DNA of 64,000 bases. It comes from Megascapheus bottae. Lineage: Eukaryota > Chordata > Mammalia > Rodentia > Geomyidae. This document shows, one piece after another, positions 44,151 through 53,977 of the stretch (the first letter of the stretch is position 1; every line of letters begins with the position of its first letter). Under the pieces are notes generated by a model, which did not search any database, was not told the origin of the DNA, and was given only the letters and a program-made list of their open reading frames with translations. The position numbers and the translations under genes are program-made. The stretch spans positions 992,001 through 1,056,000 of the forward strand of contig JANJXV010000195.1 in NCBI GenBank assembly GCA_024803745.1, given 5' to 3'.

Positions 44151-44184
44151 ACAAACATATTTTAGTACTTAAAAATAATATTGC

Positions 44185-44640
44185 TGGGAGTGATGGCTTA
44201 TGCCTGTTATTCTCGGTATTCAGGAGGCTCAAATTGGAGAATTTTGGTTCAAAGGCAGCCCAGGAACTAAAGAATGTGAGACTCTTTCTTCTACTTCTTT
44301 TTTTTTGCCACTCCTGTAATTTGGGCTTAGTGCCTGAGAAATGTCCTTGTGCTTTGGCAAGGCTAGTTTTCTTCCACTTGAGCCACAACATCGCATCTGG
44401 CTTTATCTCTGTATGTGGTACCAGGAGATTGAACCCAGGGTTTTATGCATGCTATCCAAGCAAGCTACCACTAGGCCATGCTCCCTGCCCACGAATGTGA
44501 GACATGTGAGACTCTTATCTCCAATTAACCACTAGAAAACCGGAAGTGGTGTTGTGGCTCCAGGGGAAGGGTGGTAGCTTTGAGGTGAAAAGCTCAGGGA
44601 CAGCACCCAGGCCCAGAGTTCAAGCCCAGCACCAACAACA
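44185..44640 (+). mobile_element. 7SL/B1-headed SINE interrupted by another SINE
   Basis: Plus-strand SINE from 'gctgggagtgatggcttatg' to 44282, resuming at 44493 and ending 'agttcaagcccagcaccaac'. The interrupting element is the antisense IDL-Geo copy listed separately. Confidence 0.88.
44283..44492 (-). mobile_element. IDL-Geo SINE nested in a SINE
   Basis: An antisense copy bounded by GAATGTGAGAC at 44272-44282 and 44493-44503 (11 of 11). It shows that the IDL-Geo family was still moving after the host SINE had inserted. Confidence 0.9.
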
Positions 44641-45055
44641 ACAAAAGCAATGAACAAGAAATTAAATGTCAAGGCATATTGGAGCATATTTATTTACAAG
44701 GAGATTCAATATATCCAGCATCCCATAGTTTAGAAATTAGAACTTAACCCTTACCCTGAATCATTTAATTCTGTCCATTGTCATTTTGTGCTATTATAGC
44801 TAAGATGATTTCATCAAGCCAATTAAGTAAGAATGGCAGCCTTAACACAAGAGAAAAATAAAAATTAATGGGCTCCTCTCTATTCTAACAGGACTGACAA
44901 AATTTACCTTCAATTCTACATTGAATTAGAGTGTATCCAGGACATGTTCTGTGGGAGCATATATCCCTTGCTGGTGAGAAGCCAGGCCTATCTCTTTTCA
45001 ATAGGGAATGCTCAGTAAACTCTGATTATTAAGTAGCCATTATAACTCTCAGCAA
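44641..45055. other. AT-rich intergenic DNA, no gene recognised
   Basis: No domain or repeat landmark seen. Confidence 0.5.
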
Positions 45056-45057
45056 TG

Positions 45058-45278
45058 AGGGTTTTGCTTTTTCTGTTGTGGGCCTTGAACTCTGGTTTTG
45101 GGTGCCGTTCCTAAGTCTCTGTGCAGAAAGTTTTACCACTTCAACCACAGCTCCATTTCTTTATCTTTCTATGGAGATAAGAGTCTAAGGACCTTTTCTG
45201 CTCTGCTGGCTTTGAAGCATGATTCTCATATCTCAGCCTCCTAACTAGCTAGGATTATAGGTGTGAAGGACCAGGAGC
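45058..45278 (-). mobile_element. 7SL/B1-headed SINE (antisense)
   Basis: 'gtgggccttgaactctggtt', 'ctatggagataagagtctaa' and 'ctaggattataggtgtgaag'. A partial plus-strand SINE follows to about 45540. Confidence 0.8.
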
Positions 45279-45556
45279 AGATGTCTGTGAGACACTTACC
45301 TTTCAAGAAAGTTAACAGTTACCAGCCAAGAAATCTGGAAGTAGAGCTGTGGCTAAAGTAGTAGAGTGCTAGCCCTGTGTGTGTAAACAGAAAAAACGAA
45401 CACCCGGCATATCTGTGAAATTCTTATCCCACATAAATTAGCAAGAAATCATAACTGGGATCTGTGGCTCAAGTACTGGAAGGCCAGACTTGACATAAAA
45501 AAAATGCTAAGCATCAGTGTCCAGATGCTAAGTTCAACAGATTCAAACCCCAGAAT

Positions 45557-45558
<2 letters not shown>

Positions 45559-45605
<47 letters not shown>
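45559..45605. repeat. (CA)n microsatellite
   Basis: About 23 uninterrupted CA units at the end of a plus-strand SINE tail ('gttcaacagattcaaacccc'). Confidence 0.97.
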
Positions 45606-45607
<2 letters not shown>

Positions 45608-45639
45608 AATATGTGTCTGTGAAAGGTGCCATTGAAAGC

Positions 45640-46400
45640 ACTAGTACTGGGACTAAAACTCGGGGTCTGATACCAATGCTTGATTTCTTCCTGTAAAGCA
45701 GATGGCTCTACCACTTCAGCCAAACATCCACTTTGGGTTTTTCCTAGTTTGTTGAAGATAGGTGCCTGTCAACTTTGTATGCCAAGGCTGCATTTGAATG
45801 TTGTGCCCAGATTTTGGGGTGCCCAAACACCACCAATTAGGTGAATCTTATGTAAGAGCATGAGAGTCATTATTGCAAGCTTAAGCCTCGATTCACAACA
45901 GAAGAGGACACAGTGGGTCTGAGTTGAGACTGTCTTCCTGTTGTACAAGGTTTTTCTAGGGTTCTGGGAACTTTCCAAGCATAGTCACAAGTTGGAGCAA
46001 ATCATGACACACTGTGGGACAAATGGCTGGAAGTGATTGGTTAGCTCAAAGGGTTGACGTATTATGAATTGATTGGCTCCTGCTAGTGCAGTTCCAGTGG
46101 TTCCTCCTAGAGCATACATGCTGAACTGCAGGGCAGCTAGTCAGGATTGCTTATCTCATCTTATCCTGGAGCCTTAAATCACTGGGGGGTGGTCTTTCCA
46201 GAGGGAGTTGTCTGGAATTTACTGTTTTCCTTGAAGCTGCTAGCTCTGCTGGTTTAGAATTGGGGTCAGGGTGGCTCTCTGGCAGGGCCTGCTTAAAAAT
46301 AACTCTTTACTGAAGTAGATAGAACTTCAAAATTAATTTAGCCTTCTCATGAACAAGGATCCTCATATCTTAGCCCCTAAAATCACAGGCATTACCACTG
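45640..46400 (-). mobile_element. Antisense SINE interrupted by a solo LTR
   Basis: 'gactaaaactcggggtctga' to 'aaggctgcatttgaa' at 45798, resuming 'tgaacaaggatcctcatatc' at 46350 and ending near 'aaatcacaggcattaccact'. The two parts join into a normal SINE order. Confidence 0.8.
45799..46349 (-). mobile_element. Solo LTR of a different class I-like family
   Basis: A 551-base insert that begins TG and ends CA and is flanked by TGAA (45795-45798 and 46350-46353). Read on the minus strand it has CCAAT boxes (AGCCAATCAATT, TAACCAATCACT) in a U3-like region and ends GGGCACAACA. No internal retroviral sequence adjoins it. The 4-base duplication suggests a class I element. It does not match the other LTR families here apart from the terminal ACAACA. 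Confidence 0.8.
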
Positions 46401-47480
46401 ATGCCCCCTTTGAAGCCCGAGGACACTGAGCTCCCCCGGTCAAATCAGGTCTTGGCATCCTCATGCCAGGCCAAAGCAAGTGGGGAGCTCTAGACCCCAA
46501 GTGCTGGGCATCCGTGGGGTTGCAGCATACCTGGAAAGACAGGAGCTCGACTCTCAGCAGCAGAAGCAACAGCAGCAGAGGAGTGCTGGATTGAATCCTA
46601 GTGCACACAGGAACCACAACAAGGTGAACCCCGTGCACTAGTTGCCCAGAAGCACCAGCTACTGCCCAACAACCCAACTACAGCACTTTCTTACCACCCA
46701 ACAAGCAAGGGGGAACCAAGGAGGAACGGGACTCACCATTGCAGCTTGAGAGGGGGGGGACCGGTCTTGAGATCCATATACTCACACCCGGATAGGCTGT
46801 AACACTCCACAGTAAGGCGAATATAGGTAGATGCAGGCTTTTCCTGATGAGTGAGGAAGTGGGAATGAGATTGGTGGCTGCCCGGTGCCCAACATTGGCA
46901 TTGGTGGGGGTGACTCACCTCCTGGCCATAACTTAGTGGTAGCATCCGGTTTCCTGCCAGCAAGGGGTGGAAGAGCAAGAAAGTTGAAGCATGGGCTGCA
47001 CCAACAGAGTTAGTAATCAGAGTTGGCACCCCTACCCGTAGACACTGAGCACAGATGGGCCTGGAGCCGGAGGCCTGCCTCGGAGGGACACACAGTCTCT
47101 GATACAGGGGAAAGAGAAGCAGCTCCTGCAGGAGGTGGCTGTGAAACTGAAGGTCCTGGGCTTCCTGCCCAGGTTGGGCTGGCTGTGGTGTTCCTTAGGA
47201 GAGGAGCAGTCCTTAATGAAGCTGCTTGTCCCAGCTGCCTGATGGGTGAGTGCCTCACATGCCTTGGGGCTGGACTTCGTCCCCCTTTCCCTCCCTGCTT
47301 TTGGTTCAAACCTTCAGCTCCTTCCCACTCCTCCTACTTCTCTTCCTCACTGGCAGTTCTGAGTCAGTGTTTCCCCCCCTTTTTTCCTGGTGGGGTAAGT
47401 TGTGATCCTCCCCTGCACCACGATTGGGATTTGTCCCCTCCGCAAGTGTCTGGATTAGAACCCAGGGCCTTTGGCACTGT
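46400..47480. other. GC-rich intergenic DNA, no gene recognised
   Basis: Locally GC-rich with several medium open frames on both strands (for example 47023-47502 plus, 46363-46677 minus). None shows a domain, splice context or family resemblance. A SINE right-monomer tail lies at about 47475-47570. An unidentified retrocopy or LTR-type repeat remains possible. Confidence 0.4.
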
Positions 47481-47739
47481 GGCTCAAGGAGTAAAGCACT
47501 AGCCTCGATGACGAAATGCTGAGGAACAATGCCCAGACCCGGAGTTCAAGTCCTGTGACTGACCAAAAAAAATAAAGTTGCTTCTGCAGGTGTATCACAC
47601 AAATAATGAGACCAGACAAAGTGCTGATATTTATGTTTCATGTTAATAAATCAATCTGAAAACCCAGTGGAACCACAGAAATGGGTAAGTTTATGCTCCA
47701 AAAGATCCTCAGGTTTGGGTATTTAAAAAGCTTTTTTAT

Positions 47740-48190
47740 TTCCTGCCAGTCCTAGGCCTTGAACTCAGGGTATGAGCACTGTGCCAGGGCTATCTCAAAA
47801 CTAGAGCTCTACCACTTGAGCCACGGAAGCACTGCCAGTTTTTTTCCATGTATATGTTCCCAAGGCATACCCATAACTAAACTCCCGAGCCCCTAATAGG
47901 CTTTATTTATTTATTCATTCTTTTTTTTTATTTTGTCAATCATGAGAACTTTGCCTGTGAGCCAAAAACCTGTGAGTAAATTTTCATTCTTTTCTATTTT
48001 TGCCCGTTCTGGGGCTTGAACTCAGGGCCTGAGCATTGTCCTTCAACTTTCTCAAGGCTAGAGCACTACCACTTGGTCCATGGCACCACTTCTGTCTTTT
48101 TCTATGGATGTGGTACTGAGGAAACCAACCTAGGTCTTCACTCATGGTAGGCAAGCACTCTAGCACTAGCCCAAACTGCCTGCCCTAAAA
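47740..48190 (-). mobile_element. Two antisense IDL-Geo-like SINEs
   Basis: A partial copy at about 47740-47890 ('ccagtcctaggccttgaact') and a near-complete copy at about 47998-48187 ('ttctggggcttgaactcagg' to 'gcaagcactctagcactagc'). Confidence 0.85.
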
Positions 48191-48224
48191 TACCCTTTTT
48201 AAAATACAAATTATACTTCTCTCT

Positions 48225-48475
48225 AAATTTTTCTTTCTTTCTTTCTTTCTTTTGTTTTGTAGGTCATGAGCCCTGTCCCTGAGCTCTTATTCTCAAGGCT
48301 ACTGCTTTCCCTTCCCTTTGAACCACAGCCCCATTTCCTATTTTCTAGGTATTAATTGGAGATAAGAGTCTCATGTTCTTTCATGACTGGGCTGACTTTT
48401 AATGGTAATCCTCAGATCTCAGTCTCCTGAGTAACTAGGATTACAGGAGTGAGCCCCTGTACCTGGCAGAAATTA
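48225..48475 (-). mobile_element. 7SL/B1-headed SINE (antisense) beside a short (TTTC)n
   Basis: A short TTTC run (about 48230-48250), then 'taattggagataagagtctc' and 'aggattacaggagtgagccc'. Confidence 0.85.
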
Positions 48476-48707
48476 TATTTCTACTAAATAATCCAAACTA
48501 GAAAACTTGAGATTTGAAGGAGGGATATTCAGTTGCTAATGTCTATGACAATAGTCTAAATCATAAATCAAGAAGTCCAGTTTAACCTGCTTGACCACCT
48601 GCAGGTGGTGTTTACTTTTTGAAAGCTCAGCCCCACTGAAACCTGGGGCTGTTTCCAACCAGTCCCAAGGCAGAGAGCAGGCTCTGTGCAGCTATTAAAA
48701 TGACACC

Positions 48708-48906
48708 TGGGCCTGGAGTTTGGCCTAATGGTAGAGTGCTTGCCTAGTATGTCCAAAGTGCAGGTTCGATTCTTTGGTACCACATACATAGTAAAAAAGC
48801 TGTAATTGGTGCTTAAGCTCAAGTGGTAGAGCTCTAGTCTTGAGAAAGTCCCTGAGCTCAGGCTCAGGACTAGCAAAATAAAATAAAATAAAATAAAATA
48901 AAATAA
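48708..48906 (+). mobile_element. IDL-Geo-like SINE with (AAAAT)n tail
   Basis: 'gggcctggagtttggcctaa', 'gcaggttcgattctttggta', 'ctcaagtggtagagctctag', then AAAAT units at about 48873-48906. Confidence 0.9.
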
Positions 48907-49337
48907 CTCCTAACTGTATTCACGGAGTGCTCTTGACTTTCATGCTGTGGGTTTGAATCCCTCCTGAATGGATCGGGTTTAACATATGAAATTATCCCAC
49001 CCTGCAATCGTGACATTTCTGGTTTCAATCATTGTGAATATGTAGATGTAACATTAATTGAGAAGTAGTTATTACATCCCTAAGGAGTATTTTCACTAAT
49101 AACTAGTTTTATTGAAGGTTTAATATTTTCATTGGTTTCAGAGATTGTATTATTTTTACAGGAGAATTAGTTCTACAAATTCTGTATGTATATTTAGAAC
49201 AGAATTGCTTTTATAAAACCTGTCTCCAATAAACTGGGGATTCATCTTTAGTGGAGAGTAAATGCTTTACCTGAGACATTAAAGGTTCTTTTCCTATAAT
49301 AAGGATTTATACTATTCCAACCTATGTATAATTATGT

Positions 49338-49555
49338 GTGTGTGTAGTGGGGACTTGAACCCTGGGCCTAGGCATTCTCCCTGAGATCTTTAGCTCAAGG
49401 TTACTGCCCTATCCCTTGAGCCATAGCCCTACTTCTGGTTTTCCAGTGGTTAATTGGAGGTAAGATGTTCATGGGCTGGATTTGAACTAGAGTCCTCAGG
49501 TCTCACCCTCCTCAGTAGCTGAGATCACAGGCATGAGCCACTGCACCTAGATTAG
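49338..49555 (-). mobile_element. 7SL/B1-headed SINE (antisense)
   Basis: 'gtggggacttgaaccctggg', 'agtggttaattggaggtaag' and 'gcatgagccactgcacctag'. Confidence 0.87.
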
Positions 49556-50472
49556 TATAATGTTTTCAGTAGGAAAATGTGGGGCAAAATCACCCAGGTT
49601 CTTTCCTGACCACTTCATTTGCCTTCTCTCCCAGCCATGCTTCCAGGATCGTCTGTTCATTGTCAACAGCAGGAAAGAATGAAAGAACCTCTGGTGAGTT
49701 GTTTTATTTCTCACTTTGTTTTTTACATTGTAGTTTATTCATCTATGGGTGTCCAAGAATTAAAAACAGAAAAACAGATTCAGCATTGGGAACATGTTCA
49801 TAAGTCAGAAAAAGATGGTTTGTGGATTTAGCAGATTAGAACATCATACATTCTAAGTTTATGCAGATTTGCTTCAGTTTGTTTCTAGTTCTTCTAATGT
49901 GAGAAAAAGTAGTCGCACATGTTATATGATTCAATGACACCTAGGAAATAACTTCACATGGATGATAAAGTTTCACTATCCACGTATCTGACATCAGATC
50001 CTCAAGCCTAACATTAAAATATGTTACTAAAGTTTTACTGCAGTTACTGAAATAGTGTGGTCAAACGCACCTTCAACTATTCTGGAGAACATACATGTAG
50101 AAGAATGAACTTCCAGAATTGATGTGTTCCTGACCCAGGGCTCATTACTTGGTGGAAATATGCCATTGCAGGAGATGGTGACATTTGATGATCTGGCTGT
50201 GGACTTCAGCTGTGAAGAGTGGCAGGACCTAAACATTTCATATTTTATGAAAATAACAGAAACAGCTTATTCCCCTATGATAAATCAAAACATTATTTGA
50301 AAAATACAGCTATAAGCATATTGTAGAACAAATGGTAAGTACTCAGTTTAAAACTACTAATTCATACTTGAATTATTTGAGTAATTGATTCTTTCTCATA
50401 TAAAAAGAGAAAAAACAGAGAAAAATAATATTTTCCACTGTAAAATATCAATATTAGTTAATATGTTAGGCA

Positions 50473-50512
50473 GAAATATATATATATACACATGTATATA
50501 CATATATATCCT
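50473..50512. repeat. TA-rich simple repeat
   Basis: Alternating TA/CA-TA units within the intron of the zinc-finger pseudogene. Confidence 0.8.
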
Positions 50513-50534
50513 AAATCCATTACTATTTCCTTGA

Positions 50535-50770
50535 GCTGGCACGGTCAATGCTCATGCCTGTAATCCTAACTCCTCAAGATGCTGATATCGAACGATCCAT
50601 AGTTCAAAGCCATACTGGGCATTAAAGACCCTGAGACTCTTATCTCCAAATTAACCACTAGAAAACAGGACCTGGCCCTGTTGGATCAAGGGCAGGGTGG
50701 TAGCCTTGATCTGAAGAGGTCAGGGACAGCAGACAGGCCAACTTCAATCCTCATCACCCACCCAAAAAAT
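50535..50770 (+). mobile_element. 7SL/B1-headed SINE in a ZNF intron
   Basis: 'gagctggcacggtcaatgct', 'agttcaaagccatactgggc', 'aaccactagaaaacaggacc', ending 'atcacccacccaaaaaattt'. It lies between the KRAB-A exon and the finger exon. Confidence 0.87.
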
Positions 50771-51344
50771 TTTTTTAAAGAAAATGTCTTTACATTAAAG
50801 AATATTTGAATCTTAATGTTTTTGTCTTTTTTCTTCATTAAACTCATTTTAGATGTCCAAGAAATGGTAGACATAATTAAGACCTGCCAGCAAAATTCAG
50901 ATGAATGTCTATGTGATATTGCAGTCAAGAATAGATATACAGTGGAAGAAAGAGGGAGATTATTGAGAACTTTTGTTCTGAGTTCAAAATTTAAGGCACA
51001 GTTGAGTAGGAAAAATCTGGATTCCTTAAGAATGAAGACTGAAGAATTCAGCAAGTATCAGAACATGCTGCTTTATAGTGAGCCTGATGACATACATGCT
51101 GCATGTATGCCAGGTGTGTCTCCTGTAGTTGAAGAATCCTTCAGATATTCAGAGCATATTATACAAAAAAAATGAGTGTCGTAATGAGCTGCAGTATTTT
51201 CAATGTGCTGAAGATGGGAAGGTATTAAACTCAGGGAGCATATTTTTTAAGCAGAATTGGGTTTTTGTGGGACAGTTTGACAAGAACCATAATGAGCACA
51301 GAGAAGACTATGATCAGTCTACTCACCATAGCCAAGCGGTATTT

Positions 51345-52193
51345 CAGAGAGGGAAGAAAAAACTTGAATGTACCAGATGTAGAAAAACATACACCCAGAA
51401 ATCAGCTATTAGAAGCCATTTGAGGTTTTCTACAAAGGAGAATCCATATGAATTCAACAAATATGGAAAGTCTTTCACCCAGAAGACAGGCTTTAATAAT
51501 CATCAGAGAACACGCAAATGAGAGAAACTTTATGGATGTAAAGAATGTGGAAAGTCCTTCACCATGAAGGCATACCTTTCTGGCATCAGAGAATATACAC
51601 AGGAGAGAAATCTTATACATGTAACACGTGTGGAAAGTCGTTTACCCAGAAGGAACACCTTTCAGTCCATCACAGAGTACATACAGGAGAGAAACTTTAT
51701 ACATGTGACATATGTGGAAAGTCTTTCAGTCAGAAGTCAAGCCTTACTGTACATAAGAAAAGACACACAGGAGAGAAACTTTATATATGTAACATGTGTG
51801 GAAAGTCTTTCACCTGGAAGGAACACCTTTCTATCCATCACAGAGTACATACAGGGGAGAAAACTTATACATGTAACACATGTGGAAAATCTTTTTTCCA
51901 GAAGAAATGTCTTACTACACATCACAGAGTACATACAGGGGAGAAGCCTTATACATGTAACATGTGTGGAAAGTCTTTCAGTCAGAAGTCAAGCCTTAAT
52001 GTTCATCAGAAAAGACACACAGAAGAGAAACCATATACATGTTACTTGTATGGAAAGTCTGTCACCAGAAAAAGAGACCTTACTCTCCATCATTGAACAC
52101 ACAGGAGGGAAACCATATGAATGTAAGAGATGTGGAAAGTCTTTGAGAAATAAGTCATACCTCACTTTGCATGAGAGAATATATTCAGGATAG
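51345..52193 (+). pseudogene. C2H2 zinc-finger array of the KRAB-ZNF pseudogene
   Basis: Two decayed fingers (CTRCRKTYTQKSAI; NKYGKSFTQKTG with lost cysteines) and one whose frame breaks midway. Then five well-formed fingers run at 84-base spacing from about 51615 to 52030, each with CxxCGKSF and an H-x3-H ending joined by HTGEK linkers. A further finger has CYLYGKS (second Cys lost), and a final finger lies in another frame (CKRCGKSLRNKSYL). The five good fingers alternate between QKEHL/WKEHL/QKKCL and SQKSSL types, suggesting repeated two-finger duplication. Confidence 0.9.
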
Positions 52194-52204
52194 AAACGTT
52201 TTTT

Positions 52205-52365
52205 TCTATTTATCTGTTGGCTTGAACTTCCAATTTTCTGGAAGTTAATTGAATATAAGAGTCTTAGGGAGTTTTTGTGCCGGGGATGGCTTTGAATTGC
52301 AATCCTCAGATCGAAGCCTACGGACTGGCTAGGATTCCAGGCGTAAGCCACCGCACTAGGCCAGA
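52205..52365 (-). mobile_element. Antisense SINE at the ZNF/provirus junction
   Basis: 'tggaagttaattgaatataa', 'ggctttgaattgcaatcctc' and 'ggcgtaagccaccgcactag'. The provirus env reading frame begins immediately after it, so the provirus 3' end was lost at or near this SINE. Confidence 0.8.
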
Positions 52366-53837
52366 CTTATTGGCATAGAAGCAGCATCTTTCCTGCAAAA
52401 CTAAACATATGCCTCCTTTATCAGCAGTGAGTAAATCCAACCCTCGTCTATTTTGGAGAACTATTTCAGCCAGTGAGTCCACCTGATCCTGGAGGTCTCA
52501 TACTGACTGGTAGACTGTTTGTAAATCATCTGCAAGTTGTTGTGAGAGTTTAGAATAGGTATGGAGCGAGGTAGTTAATCCCGCAGTTCCAGTACCAACA
52601 GCTCCAGCGATCCCTAATCCTACAGGGAGTGGAATAAATTGTACCACTCTTTTGTGTCTGGGAATGAAATAATCAAAGCTAGGGATGGGAACAGGTTCAT
52701 TTCCGGGAATGAGCTCAATATCAGGTAGCAGGGAAGCCATAACACAGAGACCTGTCCAATTGCTGGGCAACTTGGAACATGCTAAATTTTTTCCACACAC
52801 AAAAACTCTTCCAGTACTAGGACAAAGTTCCATTGAGGTATTAACAACAGAGGAACAGTTTAAAAAGGAGACTTATCCAACATCAATATTAAAGCTATCA
52901 TTGTGAAAAGGTTTAAAAACACAGGGGGAAGCCATGAATCCAATGGATTGTACTCTAAAGGGAATACTCAGAGCAATTTCCCTTTTCCACTACATAATTT
53001 TTAATTATGGATACAATATATGATTCTGGCATTGCAAGGGGCCAAGAGGCTCCCAGAGCTAGGCACATCCAACAATTCTGTGCCAGTTGTGTATTTGAAA
53101 TATTAAGGCCAAATGGGTGGCTTTTAAAATATCCCACATCTGGAGATCTGTATCAATACCTCTGGCTTTGGGTAGAAGTAAGGGATGTATATGTATTTGA
53201 GGGACTAAGGAGTCTATAAGATTTTGAATTTTATGTTGAACAATATGTTCCCTAACAACATGGGTTGGACCTCCTCCATCTGAAACATGGATGGGAGTGT
53301 GTCTATTCCAACAGGTGCTTTTTCTTTTGGGGCTGTATATGAGGCTTGGGAATATTTATTATTACTCAAAGGTGAGGGGTTTAAAGACCAATCACCTCCG
53401 AAGGTTCCCGAATATTGGGAGTGAGGTATGGTCATAAAATAAGTTTGATTATTATAAGTACATTCCTGAACGGAACTGTAACATGTAACATTCATTTGAG
53501 TAACATATGTGCAATCACTGGGGCATGGTCTAGGGTGCCCGTTGATGTGGAGAATTACCTTTGGCTTTTGTAAACAAACCCGGGACTGAATTGTTTCCCC
53601 TGTAGGGGAGGGGGCAGCTTGTAAATAAGCATTATGATTTCCACAATCTACCATCTGGGTATATACTTGCGGTTGTTGGTGATTATTATAACCTCCTCGG
53701 CAGGCACAAGGAGATCCATATAGTGTCTCGAGGAGTTTTGTGTGATCAGGGGGTGGTCCAAGGCCTCCGCTCACCATGGGCAGGGAAATGATCAGTAGAA
53801 AGGGGAGCATTTGTAGTGTCATTTTAAAATTAAACAC
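52366..53837 (-). pseudogene. env: ERV env (SU and partial TM), gamma/type-D style
   Basis: SU starts at 53837 (an internal ATG for MTLQ is also plausible) with a hydrophobic signal peptide. A cysteine-rich N-terminal domain follows (LYGSPCACRGG, then paired cysteines to CTYNNQTYF), open to 53214. After frame disruption, TM resumes at 52833: an RHKR furin-type site near 52655, a hydrophobic fusion-peptide-like stretch, then a heptad region. An in-frame TGA at 52500-52498 interrupts it. Beyond the stop the same frame continues through an immunosuppressive-domain-like stretch and a CX6CC motif (52400-52370 region), then ends at the SINE. CX6CC-bearing TM is typical of gammaretroviral and type-D envelopes. 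The broken frame cannot make a full protein. Confidence 0.85.
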
Positions 53838-53977
53838 AGTTACACCTTGTCAGGGAACTCCCTGGATGGATTATACAATTTAACAAGGCACTCCGGAAGC
53901 CATCTGGTGCCATTGTTGTGGGTATCATAAATACATGCATGGCATTTTCCCCAAATAAGAACTGGATCAGGGCCATG

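Larger units (their letters stand above)
49635..52193 (+). pseudogene. KRAB-C2H2 zinc-finger pseudogene
   Basis: Three recognisable exons. A possible leader exon 49635-49693 (ATG at 49637; MLPGSSVHCQQQERMKEPL) ends in phase 0 before GTGAGT. A KRAB-A exon starting at 50172 (after TTGCAG) reads EMVTFDDLAVDFSCEEWQDL and then loses the KRAB pattern and stops near 50298. The last exon starts at 50853 (after TTTTAG) with a spacer region, then zinc fingers. Frameshifts occur at about 51165 (in an A8 run), about 51575 and about 52095, plus a TGA at 51519. KRAB-ZNF proteins bind DNA through their fingers and recruit TRIM28 to silence mainly retroelements. The disruptions make this copy unlikely to work. 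Confidence 0.88.

Noticed and set aside
47023..47502. Plus-strand open frame of 159 codons
   Set aside because: No domain, splice context or codon signal; ends inside a SINE tail. Likely chance in GC-rich DNA.
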